Below are positions 24,778 through 33,726 of a DNA stretch of 64,000 bases, one piece after another; the first letter of the stretch is position 1; every line of letters starts with the position of its first letter. The notes under the pieces were generated by a model. That model saw nothing but the letters and a program-made list of their open reading frames with translations. It ran no database searches and was not told where the DNA came from. The stretch comes from an uncultured Ruminiclostridium sp. (GTDB lineage Bacteria > Bacillota > Clostridia > Oscillospirales > Ruminococcaceae), in assembly GCA_910588335.1 (NCBI GenBank), contig CAJUQV010000009.1, positions 32,835 to 96,834 on the forward strand, read 5' to 3'. The position numbers and the translations under genes are program-made.

Positions 24778-26293
24778 TACCGTCACCTCCCGCCGCTCTC
24801 TTCTTTTTCTTTATCACCTTGATTACCTTTGACAGCACCACAAGAGCAATTATCAGGATCAGTACGACTATCATGAATATGTTGAAATATTCTCTTATCA
24901 TATCCATGCGGTACTCCTTAAAGGCTCTGTTATAACCGCCCCTACTGTTCATATAGAAGTAATCCATCGCCTTTTCGTTTTCGCCCATAGTATAATAGGC
25001 GTTGCCGAGACCGATGTAGGCGAACCAATAGTTTGAGTCTCTCAGGATTATTTCCTCGAAAGGTTCTTTCGCCTCTTGATAGAGACCTCTGTTGAACATT
25101 TCAACGGCGTCGTGCACCATTTTTCCGAACTCGGTGAGCTTAAAGGTGGTTATGGTGTTTTTACGTCCGTCCGTAACATAAACCTTTCCGTTTAAGTTTT
25201 CTATAGCGGTAGGAGAAGTAAAAAGACCCTTCTGAGAACCTTCTCCGCCGAAAATAAATTCAAGGTCAAGCTGATCCGAATACTGGAATATTCTCTTTTC
25301 CGAAAAGTCCAGCAGGAACACGTTGCCCTCGCTGTCCACGTCCACGTCGTCAATGGTGGAAGCGTAGGAGGTTCCGCCGTAATAAAGCGGAAGGTCGCCG
25401 AACATGAACTGATCCATACCCATATTAAGGTAAATATTTTCACCAGCGGGGTTCAGCTTTTTCAAAACGTCCTTATCGGCGTTTTTGGAAGAAGTAACGG
25501 TATAGATAAAGCCCTGATCGTCTATATCGCAGTTGGCGATCTCGATGGCAACCGCTCTCGCTCTTTTTCTCATCTGTTCACGGTTCATAAACAAGCTGTA
25601 AAAGGCGTTCTGCAAAACCTCGGCGGTTGTTTCGACGCGGTTTGCGCCATAGTAACCGTTAAAGGTGCCTTCGCGGCTGAACTGTACCATACCGTTTGTG
25701 ATTGAGGGAATAACAACATAGACGTTAAGCGCGTTGTCCACTACAACCTTATCGGGACGGAAAGAGATGTCCGCGTCGTAAAGGTCGTTTGAGGGTCTTG
25801 TATACTCAAAGAAAATTCTTCCGTCATCATAGCACGCAATTACTCTCGAATTCATGGAGTCGGCTATGTACAAAAGCGTTTCTCCCTTGTAATGGGTTAC
25901 AAAAATGCCTTTAGGCGAATCAAGATTTGTTTTCTTGACTATACTCTTATCTTCGGGAAACTCATCGGTATAGGTAAAGGTGTCCAATACCGTAGCCGAG
26001 TTGAGGTTTTCATCGGTGATAATTATTCTCCCGTTGTTGGTATCCACTAAGTAGATATCTCCCGTTTCGTTGTCCACAAATATATCGTTGGGTTCGCTGA
26101 GAGTCCCTACGCCCAGGTCAACGCCGGTTACTACACGGTCAACCACATAGCCGTTCTGCGACGGAACGGGTTCGTTCCACCAGTTATAGTTATATCCGTA
26201 ATAGGCTTCGTCCGCAGAAGCGGGCAGCGTAAGACAGGATACTGTCATTCCCGCTGCTAAAGCGGCCGCGCCGATTTTCTTAAATAACGGCAC
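24767..26293 (-). CDS. membrane-anchored NHL beta-propeller/TPR protein
   Basis: 508 residues from GTG 26293 with AAAGGA ten bases upstream. A signal peptide (AAALAAGMTVSCLTLPASA) is followed by NHL-type blades, e.g. EPNDIFVDNETGDIYLVDT, SPKGIFVTHYKGETLLYIAD and SPTAIENLNGKVYVTDGRKN. A TPR-like pair follows (GLYQEAKEPFEEIILRDSNY, AYIGLGNAYYTMGENEKAMD). One membrane helix and a lysine-rich tail (KVIKVIKKKKR) end the protein. The propeller and TPR should face outside. It is sandwiched between permease and YIP1 genes, suggesting a scaffold or sensor at the transporter. Confidence 0.82.
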   Translation of the reverse strand: MPLFKKIGAAALAAGMTVSCLTLPASADEAYYGYNYNWWNEPVPSQNGYVVDRVVTGVDLGVGTLSEPNDIFVDNETGDIYLVDTNNGRIIITDENLNSATVLDTFTYTDEFPEDKSIVKKTNLDSPKGIFVTHYKGETLLYIADSMNSRVIACYDDGRIFFEYTRPSNDLYDADISFRPDKVVVDNALNVYVVIPSITNGMVQFSREGTFNGYYGANRVETTAEVLQNAFYSLFMNREQMRKRARAVAIEIANCDIDDQGFIYTVTSSKNADKDVLKKLNPAGENIYLNMGMDQFMFGDLPLYYGGTSYASTIDDVDVDSEGNVFLLDFSEKRIFQYSDQLDLEFIFGGEGSQKGLFTSPTAIENLNGKVYVTDGRKNTITTFKLTEFGKMVHDAVEMFNRGLYQEAKEPFEEIILRDSNYWFAYIGLGNAYYTMGENEKAMDYFYMNSRGGYNRAFKEYRMDMIREYFNIFMIVVLILIIALVVLSKVIKVIKKKKRAAGGDGNAV

Positions 26294-26346
26294 TGATATT
26301 CATTCCTTTCTAACTTATATTGGTTGTCAACAGGCGGCAAAAGCTT

Positions 26347-27204
26347 TTAATCCTTCATACCGCTCTGTGCCATAGTTTCCATAACGTTGCTCTGACAGAA
26401 CAGGAACACCACGATAGGCGGGATCATCGTTATAACCACCGCCGCCGCCGCAACGCCGGCACGGGCGATACCTGCGGAGGAAATCTGCTGCATAACGGTT
26501 GGAAGCGGTTTAAGCTCTTCGCTGTAAATGAATGAGTAGCCGGTTACCTGCCACGCGCCTTGGAACGCAAATATCATCAGCGTAAGTATGGCGGGCTTAA
26601 CGTTGGGAATAACCACCTGCCAGCAGGTTCTCATATGTCCCGCGCCGTCAAGCTTGGCGGCTTCTATGATAGCGTCGGGAATCTGTCCCATAAACTGACG
26701 CATAAGGAACAGACCCATAGGTGTGGCTATATAGGGAAGCGTGATGGCGAAATAGGTGTCAATAAGACCCATAAAAGCCATTACCATATACTGCATGATA
26801 AACATTACCGACGAGGTAAACAACAGCGCCAGTTCTATCGCCTTATTAAGCGCTTTCTTTCCGGGAAACTCTCCCTTGGCCAGCACGTAAGCCGCCGAGG
26901 AGGAGAAGAGGAGCTGACAAACCGTTACCACTACCGCCACAAATACCGAGTTGAATATGTATCTTGAAAAGGGAACCCACATGTTTGAAGCCGTATTCAA
27001 CAGGTCGACGAAGTTTTGCCCTGTGGGAGCTATGGCGTAAAGCTTAGGCGGGAATAAAAACAACTCCTGCGAAGGCTTAACCGATTGGATAACCGAGAGG
27101 TAAATGGGGAACAGCATAAATAAGCCGACCAACATGAGCATTATAAAAATCGCAATGTCGCCGGCTCTGGATTTGCCGATCTGCTTTCTTTTTTTACTTG
27201 CCAT
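26347..27204 (-). CDS. carbohydrate ABC permease, MalG type
   Basis: 285 residues, the usual length, six membrane segments, EAA loop IIEAAKLDGAGHMRTCWQVVIP. GAAAGGA precedes the ATG. It pairs with the MalF-type gene 42 bases upstream. It belongs to the first of two permease pairs. Confidence 0.94.
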   Translation of the reverse strand: MASKKRKQIGKSRAGDIAIFIMLMLVGLFMLFPIYLSVIQSVKPSQELFLFPPKLYAIAPTGQNFVDLLNTASNMWVPFSRYIFNSVFVAVVVTVCQLLFSSSAAYVLAKGEFPGKKALNKAIELALLFTSSVMFIMQYMVMAFMGLIDTYFAITLPYIATPMGLFLMRQFMGQIPDAIIEAAKLDGAGHMRTCWQVVIPNVKPAILTLMIFAFQGAWQVTGYSFIYSEELKPLPTVMQQISSAGIARAGVAAAAVVITMIPPIVVFLFCQSNVMETMAQSGMKD

Positions 27205-27246
27205 GACTACCGTCCTTTCAATTTTATTGATGGGATAAGCTTATTC

Positions 27247-28188
27247 TTAATCCAGATATCTGCCGAGCAGCTTTTTAATGCCCCAGTTGGCGAGAATCAT
27301 GACTCCGAACAGTACGAAGCATATCGCCGAGGCATAGCCCATCTCGAATCTTATGCTGCCGTAGTCATAGGCGTGGGTCATAATCGTATGCGCCGCATAG
27401 TCGGTTGACGGGAAAGCGGTTAAGGTACGTCCCACGTCGCCGGCGGTAAACGATGATACTATCTGCATTACCGCCGCAAACAGCATCTGGGGTCCCATAG
27501 CGGGTACGGTTACCATCAGCAGTTCCTGCATACGGTTTTTGACGCCTTCAACGGCTGCCGCCTCGTAACGGTCGCGGGGAATACCCTGAAGACCCGCGCG
27601 AAGCGAAAGGAAGCCGGCGCCAAGGGACATCCAAAGCTGAACCACGATTACCACGCCGAAAATGTAATTGGCGTCGGTAAGCCACTGTCTTGCGCCGTTA
27701 AGGATACCGAGTTTTATCAGATAAGCGTTGGCTATACCGTAGGTATCGCCGGAAAAGATCAGCTGCCATGTGGTGTAAATGTTACCGGCCAATGTGGGTG
27801 CATAAAAGACAAAAGTAAACACCGTCTTTAAAACGCCGGGCATTTCGTTAATCAGCCATGCCAGCAGGAAGCAGAGAATATAGCTTATGGGACCCGTTAC
27901 CACCGCAAATATAAGGGTGTTCTGAATCGCCTTAAGGAAAACCTCGTCCTCCAGGAACAACACGTAAAAGTTGTCGAGTCCCACCCACTGTGGGAGTTGT
28001 ACCATATTGAAGTTTGTAAAGCCCATAGGAAGCGACATTACAACAGGCACAAAGGTAAAAATCGTAAATAGAACAAAGAATGGTGCCATCAGCAGATACA
28101 AACCTCTGCTGCGTTTCATTTCACGGAGAGTATAGCGGAACTTATTGTCCTCGATATGGAGTATCTCCGTGTTAGCTTGTGCTGCCAA
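27247..28188 (-). CDS. carbohydrate ABC permease, MalF type
   Basis: 313 residues from a TTG codon with GGAGG seven bases upstream. Six membrane segments; the EAA loop is YEAAAVEGVKNRMQELLMVTVP. Located directly after the solute-binding protein gene, the common order for sugar importers. Confidence 0.93.
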   Translation of the reverse strand: MAAQANTEILHIEDNKFRYTLREMKRSRGLYLLMAPFFVLFTIFTFVPVVMSLPMGFTNFNMVQLPQWVGLDNFYVLFLEDEVFLKAIQNTLIFAVVTGPISYILCFLLAWLINEMPGVLKTVFTFVFYAPTLAGNIYTTWQLIFSGDTYGIANAYLIKLGILNGARQWLTDANYIFGVVIVVQLWMSLGAGFLSLRAGLQGIPRDRYEAAAVEGVKNRMQELLMVTVPAMGPQMLFAAVMQIVSSFTAGDVGRTLTAFPSTDYAAHTIMTHAYDYGSIRFEMGYASAICFVLFGVMILANWGIKKLLGRYLD

Positions 28189-28299
28189 TCAAATTCCTCC
28201 TCACTTTATGAATATTTCCGCCGCCGTTTTCTGCGGCGGAAGTATTCAGAGTTTATTTCAGAGTTTAACAATAGCTTTTATTTAAGCCCATGTGCCGCG

Positions 28300-31251
28300 T
28301 TAGTGGGAAAAAGACGAAAGCTCCTGATTCTTTCTTTCTATTTCCATATTTATGTCGCGGTTATAGCTGGTCAAGGCGTACCTTGGGTTGCTGCCCTCGT
28401 TTACCACCGCTCTGAACGCGTTCTTAGTATGGCGGGTGGTGGCGTAGGAAGCGGGTATAATGGGAACTTCATTGGTCTGGCTCATCTGAGAGGTGATTTT
28501 CTCCATCTCGGAGGTTGACCAGGGAAGCTGCTGAATAGCTTCAAGGTTAGCGGTATCGAATCGTCCCAAAGGTCCCAAAAGGGCTTCGATGCTTCTTCCG
28601 TACTCTACCTGTACATCGGTGGTAGTAAACCACTTAATGAATTCCCATGCGGCATTATGATTGGAAGCCTTGGTAAATATCAAAGCGCCGGAGGTGGATG
28701 AGTTTACGGTATGGTCTACCGTTCCGTCCTCGCGCTCTGTTCCGGGTACCAAAGTGAAATCCCAAAGACCCTTTATTTCGGGAGCGGAAACGGAAAGCTG
28801 GTTGTAGAACGTGTAAGCCTGGATAACTATCGGCATTTCACCTGTTCTGAAACGGCTGAAGGCGTCAAAGGTCTGATCCAGAGCGTATACATTGTAAAAA
28901 TCCGTCCACATTTCAAAGGCTTCAAGGCTGGCTTCCTGATCGAAAGTAGTCTTTGTGAGATCATCGTTGTAAATGTTCAGACCTCTCTGAAGCATCAGCA
29001 TTACAAAAGTGTCTCCGGCATCGAATACCGGGCTGGTGGTTACCGCCGCAGGAGTGACAAGACCTGCGTCAAGATATGAGCGCTGGAATATATTGATAAG
29101 GTCGATAAAGTCATTCCATGTTTCGGGAGGCTCGCTTATACCCAGCTCGCTGAGAATATCCGTACGATAGAACATCATAGGAAAAGACTGTGAAATCGGA
29201 AGTCCGTAAACACCGCCGTTATAGGTATAAAGAGTGGTGATATTGGGTGAGAAGCGCTTGGCTACCTCTTCATAATCCGGGAATTTCGTAAGATCAATCA
29301 GCAGATCACGAGCGGCTAACTGGATAGGGAAGTCACCACCGATAAAGAGAGCTATTTCCGGACCCTTGCCCGCCAATGTGGCTTCAAGTATACCGCCGAC
29401 AACAAGGTTAATGGAAGCGGTAACGCCTTCATGGTTAACGTTGAAGTCGCTGTTTACCTGATCGTTAATGGCCATAGCCTGATCACGGGCCAAGCCTACC
29501 CAAACGTTAAGAGACGTCTCGTTTGCGGTTTCCGAAATAGTGTTATAATCCTCAAAGAAGGAACCTATAAATGCTTGGAAACCGAATGCCAGATTCTCAA
29601 AGAAATTACCGTTGGCTCTCGAAGGCTCCTCATGTACGGTATGCACCTCGATGTAGTCAAGCTCAAGCGGTTGATCGCGATAATCGCGCATCCACGCGGA
29701 AAGCGAGGAAATATAGTCTTTAAGTGTTCCCGCCGTAACCGGAATATCGTCCGGTTCGTCGATACAGCGTTCCAACACTATTGCCATGGTTTCAAGCGTG
29801 GAAGCCTCGGATCCGACACCTAACTTTTCAATGTTGGCCTTTTCCTCGTAAAGAGTATCCATGAGCCTCTGAAATTCGCCCAACAGATTGGGGATGGCAG
29901 TATCAACGTAGTAGTCGGTATACTCGTCGGGCTCCGGACCCGTAATCATCAGTATACGTCTGTAAAAATAGTTCAGCTCGTATACCACGTCGTCAAGCCT
30001 CTGCATTATTTCGCCTATCTCGCCGGGGATGGCTTCCATTGTGATGGTATGCTTTCCCGCCGTAAGGTAAACGTAAACGTCGTTTCCGTTTTCGTCCTTT
30101 ACCCCTTGATTGTACCAGTTATTGCTGTAGGGGAACATTACGTCATCATAATAGTTGTTGGGCACTATGCCGTCTATGTATACGCGGCGGTTGGCGAAAA
30201 AGCCTCTCATGGTGTTTTGTCTCGCCTTAAAGTTAAAAGTGTAAAAACCGTCGTTGGGAACGTTGAATTCCCATGTAATGGCCTGGGTGGCTTTATCCCA
30301 TGTATCCTTACCCACGGTGTTGTAACGCTGTTTTGTGGGATGTGAGGGACTTACAAGACACTCGGTTCGGTCGGTTGTGGCATAAAGGGTAGACGCCGTT
30401 TTGTAAATATTGTTTTCCGCCTGTACAAATACCGTGTGGGTTCCCATAAAGTTTTCGTCGGTAAGAGCTGGGGTAGATTCAAGCTCCGACTGTGAAGGCG
30501 GCGCGTATTGAGCTACGTCGTCATAATTTTTAAAGGTAATTGTTTTAAGACCAATGTTGCATTTGATACCTGTTACTGTCAGAGTATGTTTTCCCGCTTC
30601 AAGGTAGAAAAAGTAGGGATCATTGAAAAGACCCTCCTTATCCTTGATGGGGTATGTTACCCACATATCGTGCTCGGTCTGACCTGGACGCACGTCGTTA
30701 TCGCGTCCGTCCTTTCCTATGGGAGCTTCGTCCTTCCAGTAGCGGTCGAGCGTAAAGGTTTTGGCAGCGGAGAAAGGATACTCGCCGTCAAGCTGCATCG
30801 CCATTTCAATAACGGTATTTTCGCCCGATACGGTGTAGTAAAACAGCTCCAGATTATAAAGACCCGTTTCGGAAACTTCAAATTCGTAATTGATAGTACC
30901 GCCGTGATTGGACCAGACTAGAACGTCCTGCTCACCCTGAAATTCCTGTATCACGGTTTCGGGATTTACTCCGTTATCGTCCTCGGAAAGGGAAGCGTAA
31001 TCCTTGGCGTTTATTACGATATCCCGTTTGGGTCTGGCCGCGTCCGCGTGGGAATTAAGGTATCCTGCATAGGTATCGCTTCGGCTTATACCGGATACGA
31101 GAGATTCGTTCAGCGATGAACCGCCCGCGTCTGCCGGTGCGCTATCCGCCGCTGCTCCGCCTTCGGCGTGTACAGGCGTCATTCCGCACAGCATACTTGC
31201 CGCCGTTATCGCGGCAAGCGTCTTTTTCAGCTTATTGTTCATACTTGCCAA
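28300..31251 (-). CDS. giant extracellular solute-binding protein with carbohydrate-binding-like domains
   Basis: About 983 residues. TTG 31251 is preferred (AAGGTGG eight bases upstream); ATG 31242 and GTG 31263 are alternatives. A signal peptide (KKTLAAITAASMLCGMTPVHA) has no clear lipobox at its end. Residues about 55-260 and 285-440 look like CBM6/35-type beta sandwiches (TINYEFEVSETGLYNLELFY; ITWEFNVPNDGFYTFNFKAR). A helical linker follows, then a family-1 binding protein (LNVWVGLARDQAMAINDQVN; MMFYRTDILSELGISEPPETW; FIKWFTTTDVQVEYGRS). Typical binding proteins are about 450 residues. Polysaccharide or long oligosaccharide capture is inferred. Confidence 0.88.
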   Translation of the reverse strand: MASMNNKLKKTLAAITAASMLCGMTPVHAEGGAAADSAPADAGGSSLNESLVSGISRSDTYAGYLNSHADAARPKRDIVINAKDYASLSEDDNGVNPETVIQEFQGEQDVLVWSNHGGTINYEFEVSETGLYNLELFYYTVSGENTVIEMAMQLDGEYPFSAAKTFTLDRYWKDEAPIGKDGRDNDVRPGQTEHDMWVTYPIKDKEGLFNDPYFFYLEAGKHTLTVTGIKCNIGLKTITFKNYDDVAQYAPPSQSELESTPALTDENFMGTHTVFVQAENNIYKTASTLYATTDRTECLVSPSHPTKQRYNTVGKDTWDKATQAITWEFNVPNDGFYTFNFKARQNTMRGFFANRRVYIDGIVPNNYYDDVMFPYSNNWYNQGVKDENGNDVYVYLTAGKHTITMEAIPGEIGEIMQRLDDVVYELNYFYRRILMITGPEPDEYTDYYVDTAIPNLLGEFQRLMDTLYEEKANIEKLGVGSEASTLETMAIVLERCIDEPDDIPVTAGTLKDYISSLSAWMRDYRDQPLELDYIEVHTVHEEPSRANGNFFENLAFGFQAFIGSFFEDYNTISETANETSLNVWVGLARDQAMAINDQVNSDFNVNHEGVTASINLVVGGILEATLAGKGPEIALFIGGDFPIQLAARDLLIDLTKFPDYEEVAKRFSPNITTLYTYNGGVYGLPISQSFPMMFYRTDILSELGISEPPETWNDFIDLINIFQRSYLDAGLVTPAAVTTSPVFDAGDTFVMLMLQRGLNIYNDDLTKTTFDQEASLEAFEMWTDFYNVYALDQTFDAFSRFRTGEMPIVIQAYTFYNQLSVSAPEIKGLWDFTLVPGTEREDGTVDHTVNSSTSGALIFTKASNHNAAWEFIKWFTTTDVQVEYGRSIEALLGPLGRFDTANLEAIQQLPWSTSEMEKITSQMSQTNEVPIIPASYATTRHTKNAFRAVVNEGSNPRYALTSYNRDINMEIERKNQELSSFSH

Positions 31252-31300
31252 AATAATATCCACCTTTCTTGATGAATTTTTTGTTTATGGATACGACTTA

Positions 31301-31395
31301 CACCAATCCCATTTAATGTAGTAATTACTCACGGTTTAAAACGAGATTGCACTCAAAACACTAATCCACTATATTTAAAGGGATTAGCATCAGTC
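31301..31395 (+). repeat. family C, copy 3 (diverged)
   Basis: ACCAATCCCATTTAATG, then GAGATTGCACTCAAAACACTAATCC and a closing GGGATTAG: the same order as copy 1 with changed arms. It lies in the 235-base gap between the AbrB-fused ATPase gene and the binding-protein gene. Confidence 0.55.
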
Positions 31396-31485
31396 GCTTA
31401 AAAAGAAATTTATGTTGCGCCGCCAAATTATTTTCGGCTCTGAAATTGTCAATTTTTTAACGATCGGGAGCAACCTAAAAGGCTC

Positions 31486-32439
31486 CTACCTGCCGGCATC
31501 TTCATTTTTCCCTTTAATTCCCGATCTGATAAGTATGGCGCCTTCTTCAAGCTCTACCTTTACCTTATCTCCGCCCTTTATTCCCAAAGCGGAAAGGTAT
31601 TCCTTCGGAAGCTGAAGCCTTCCCACTCGGTCGAGCACGGCAAGTTCCTCTCTTGACGCCTCCGCCTCTGCCTTTTGAGCCTCCGAAAGTTCTCCGAAGG
31701 AAGCAATGTGGGAAATGGGCTGTTTTCTTATCATCTCGGTGGCCGTCTTTCCGTCCCTTATGGAAACCACGCGGTCGATGGATCTTGAAAGATTTACGTC
31801 GTGAGTTACTATTATTATCGTAACGCCCATTTCACGGTTGATACGCTTAAATACGTCAAGCACCATTGCGGCGGTTTTTGTATCTACGGCTCCGGTTGGT
31901 TCGTCCGCCAAAAGCAGCCGCGGATTATTGGACAGCGCTATTGCTATCGCCACACGCTGCTGCTCGCCGCCGGACATTTGTCCTAACAGAGAATTTTTTC
32001 GTGCGGAAAGCCCAACCGCGTCCAAAAGCCGTTCGGCCTGCGAACGCCTGTTTTTCACGCCCTTCAGCAGCATGGGAAACTCCACATTCTGTATGGCGGT
32101 AAGATACGGTATGAGATTGCGGGCGTTATTCTGCCACACAAAGCCCACCGTATCCCTCATATATTCTATAAGCTCTTTTTCACCGAACTTCAGCAGATCC
32201 TTTCCGTCCACAAAAAGCGTCCCCGCCGACGGCTTGTCAAGTCCTCCCAGCATATTCAGAAGAGTGGACTTTCCCGAACCGGAAGAGCCGACTATTCCCA
32301 TCAGCTCGCCCCGTTCGACGGTTAAATCAAGCCCCTGGAGCGCCATAACCTCAACTTCGTCGGTCTTGTATATCTTAACTAAATTCTCGCACCTTACCAT
32401 TACGTTTTCGGGCGGCGCAAGGAGCACATTTTTCGGCAT
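31486..32439 (-). CDS. LolD/MacB-type ABC ATPase fused to an AbrB-like domain
   Basis: 317 residues. Walker A is GSSGSGKSTLL, the signature is MSGGEQQRVAIAIAL, Walker B is RLLLADEPTGAVDTKT, and the H-loop is VTHD; GFVWQNNARNLIPYLTA covers the Q-loop. After about residue 235 a linker leads to VLDRVGRLQLPKEYLSALGI and GDKVKVELEEGAILI. This is the swapped-hairpin pattern of SpoVT/AbrB proteins. Such a fusion is unusual for an ABC subunit. GGAAGGA precedes the ATG by ten bases. No FtsX/MacB permease is nearby; the permeases in the locus are MalF/MalG type. Confidence 0.88.
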   Translation of the reverse strand: MPKNVLLAPPENVMVRCENLVKIYKTDEVEVMALQGLDLTVERGELMGIVGSSGSGKSTLLNMLGGLDKPSAGTLFVDGKDLLKFGEKELIEYMRDTVGFVWQNNARNLIPYLTAIQNVEFPMLLKGVKNRRSQAERLLDAVGLSARKNSLLGQMSGGEQQRVAIAIALSNNPRLLLADEPTGAVDTKTAAMVLDVFKRINREMGVTIIIVTHDVNLSRSIDRVVSIRDGKTATEMIRKQPISHIASFGELSEAQKAEAEASREELAVLDRVGRLQLPKEYLSALGIKGGDKVKVELEEGAILIRSGIKGKNEDAGR

Positions 32440-32468
32440 ATTTGCAAGTTCCTTCCGTTAAGGTAGGA

Positions 32469-33179
32469 TCATTCCTTTTCCGTTTTTATATCGTTTCTCG
32501 CTTCCGCGGCTATTTTCCCGTCTTCCAAGGAATAAACCACATCCGCAAGCTCCATCATCGTTTCGTCGTGAGTCGTCATCACAATGGTAAGATCTCCGTC
32601 CTTCACAAGATCACGGAAAAGCTTAAGTACAGCCAATCCCGTAGGCGTATCCAAAGCCGCCGTAGGTTCGTCGGCAAATACTATCTTGGGTCTGTGGCAC
32701 ACCGCCCGCGCGATTGCCACGCGCTGCTGTTCTCCGCCCGAAAGTTCTCCGGGACGATGGTACATTCTTTTTTCAAGTCCTACGCGGGTGAGACACTCTT
32801 TTGCTCTGGCGCTTCTTTGCTTCATGGGCACCCCCGCCAGACGAAGGGCGAATTCCACATTTTCATAGGCGGTCATGGTTGAGATAAGCGCCACCGACTG
32901 AAATACAAACGCCATTTCATGGCGTCTGAGCTTGTCGCATTCGGCGGGATTCAGCTCGGTTATGTTTTTCTCGTTAAAAAAAACGCTTCCGCCGCTGGGC
33001 TTATCAAGTGCGCCCAAAATATTTATAAGAGTGGTTTTTCCCGAACCCGATCGCCCCCTGAGACAAACAAGGCGGTTGCTCTCAACCTCAAGGTTTATAT
33101 CGGCAAGCGCGTTCACAACGCTTCCGTCGCCTATGGTAAACCGTCTCGAAACGTTATCCGCCTTCAAAATAACAGACAT
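32469..33179 (-). CDS. LolD/MacB-type ABC ATPase
   Basis: About 236 residues from ATG 33179; the longer frame to 33260 would start only about 20 bases after the transcription start and lacks a binding site. Walker A is GRSGSGKTTLI, the signature is LSGGEQQRVAIARAV, Walker B is KIVFADEPTAALDTPT, and the H-loop is TTHD. It is the first gene of the 14-kb locus. Together with the next gene it could form a heterodimeric ATPase. Confidence 0.9.
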   Translation of the reverse strand: MSVILKADNVSRRFTIGDGSVVNALADINLEVESNRLVCLRGRSGSGKTTLINILGALDKPSGGSVFFNEKNITELNPAECDKLRRHEMAFVFQSVALISTMTAYENVEFALRLAGVPMKQRSARAKECLTRVGLEKRMYHRPGELSGGEQQRVAIARAVCHRPKIVFADEPTAALDTPTGLAVLKLFRDLVKDGDLTIVMTTHDETMMELADVVYSLEDGKIAAEARNDIKTEKE

Positions 33180-33288
33180 ATGTAAATACGTTATCCTTCC
33201 CGCGAGAAGCGTCCGTCCGACGACGGCATTTTTCACATTTGCCGTACACGCAAATCTCACAAACTATCATAAACCAATCACTTTGTTA

Positions 33289-33317
33289 ATTATACCAAAG
33301 TATAGACGATATGTCAA
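33289..33317 (-). promoter_or_regulatory. consensus sigma-A promoter of the ABC/DUF5696 locus
   Basis: TTGACA-17-TATAAT on the minus strand, a perfect match, about 110 bases before the first ATPase start. Confidence 0.88.
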
Positions 33318-33548
33318 GTTTTCATAAAAAAATTTTTAAATTTCAGTATTTTGTTTGCATTATCCACAAAAAATCACGGTTTTTTACATAAACATAACTT
33401 TTTTTAAAATGAATTTCCCTTTTTGATTCCAAATATATCAGTATTTAAGCCCAAACCCACACAATATCTTGTAAAAGGGCGTGTAATAGATTACAAATTT
33501 AAATTACAGGTTACGATAAATATATTGCGTTCGTCATTTTGCACAAAA

Positions 33549-33574
33549 ACACCGCCGAATTCTCTCGGCGGCAG
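33549..33574 (-). terminator. terminator of the ABC-F gene
   Basis: CCGCCGA / TCGGCGG hairpin followed on the minus strand by GTGTTTTTG. The rest of 33318-33726 holds AT-rich sequence with no gene I can support. Confidence 0.65.
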
Positions 33575-33726
33575 ATTTTATAAGGAATTGTCTTTTTTAA
33601 CAAAAAGTGTGATTTTATAAAAAAAGAAATGTGAAAATTTGATGAAATTTTTCGTGGCGTTTATCCGGCGTATATTTTTCCATAAATAACCCGGGGAGAA
33701 ATATAATTTAGGAAAATACGGTTATC

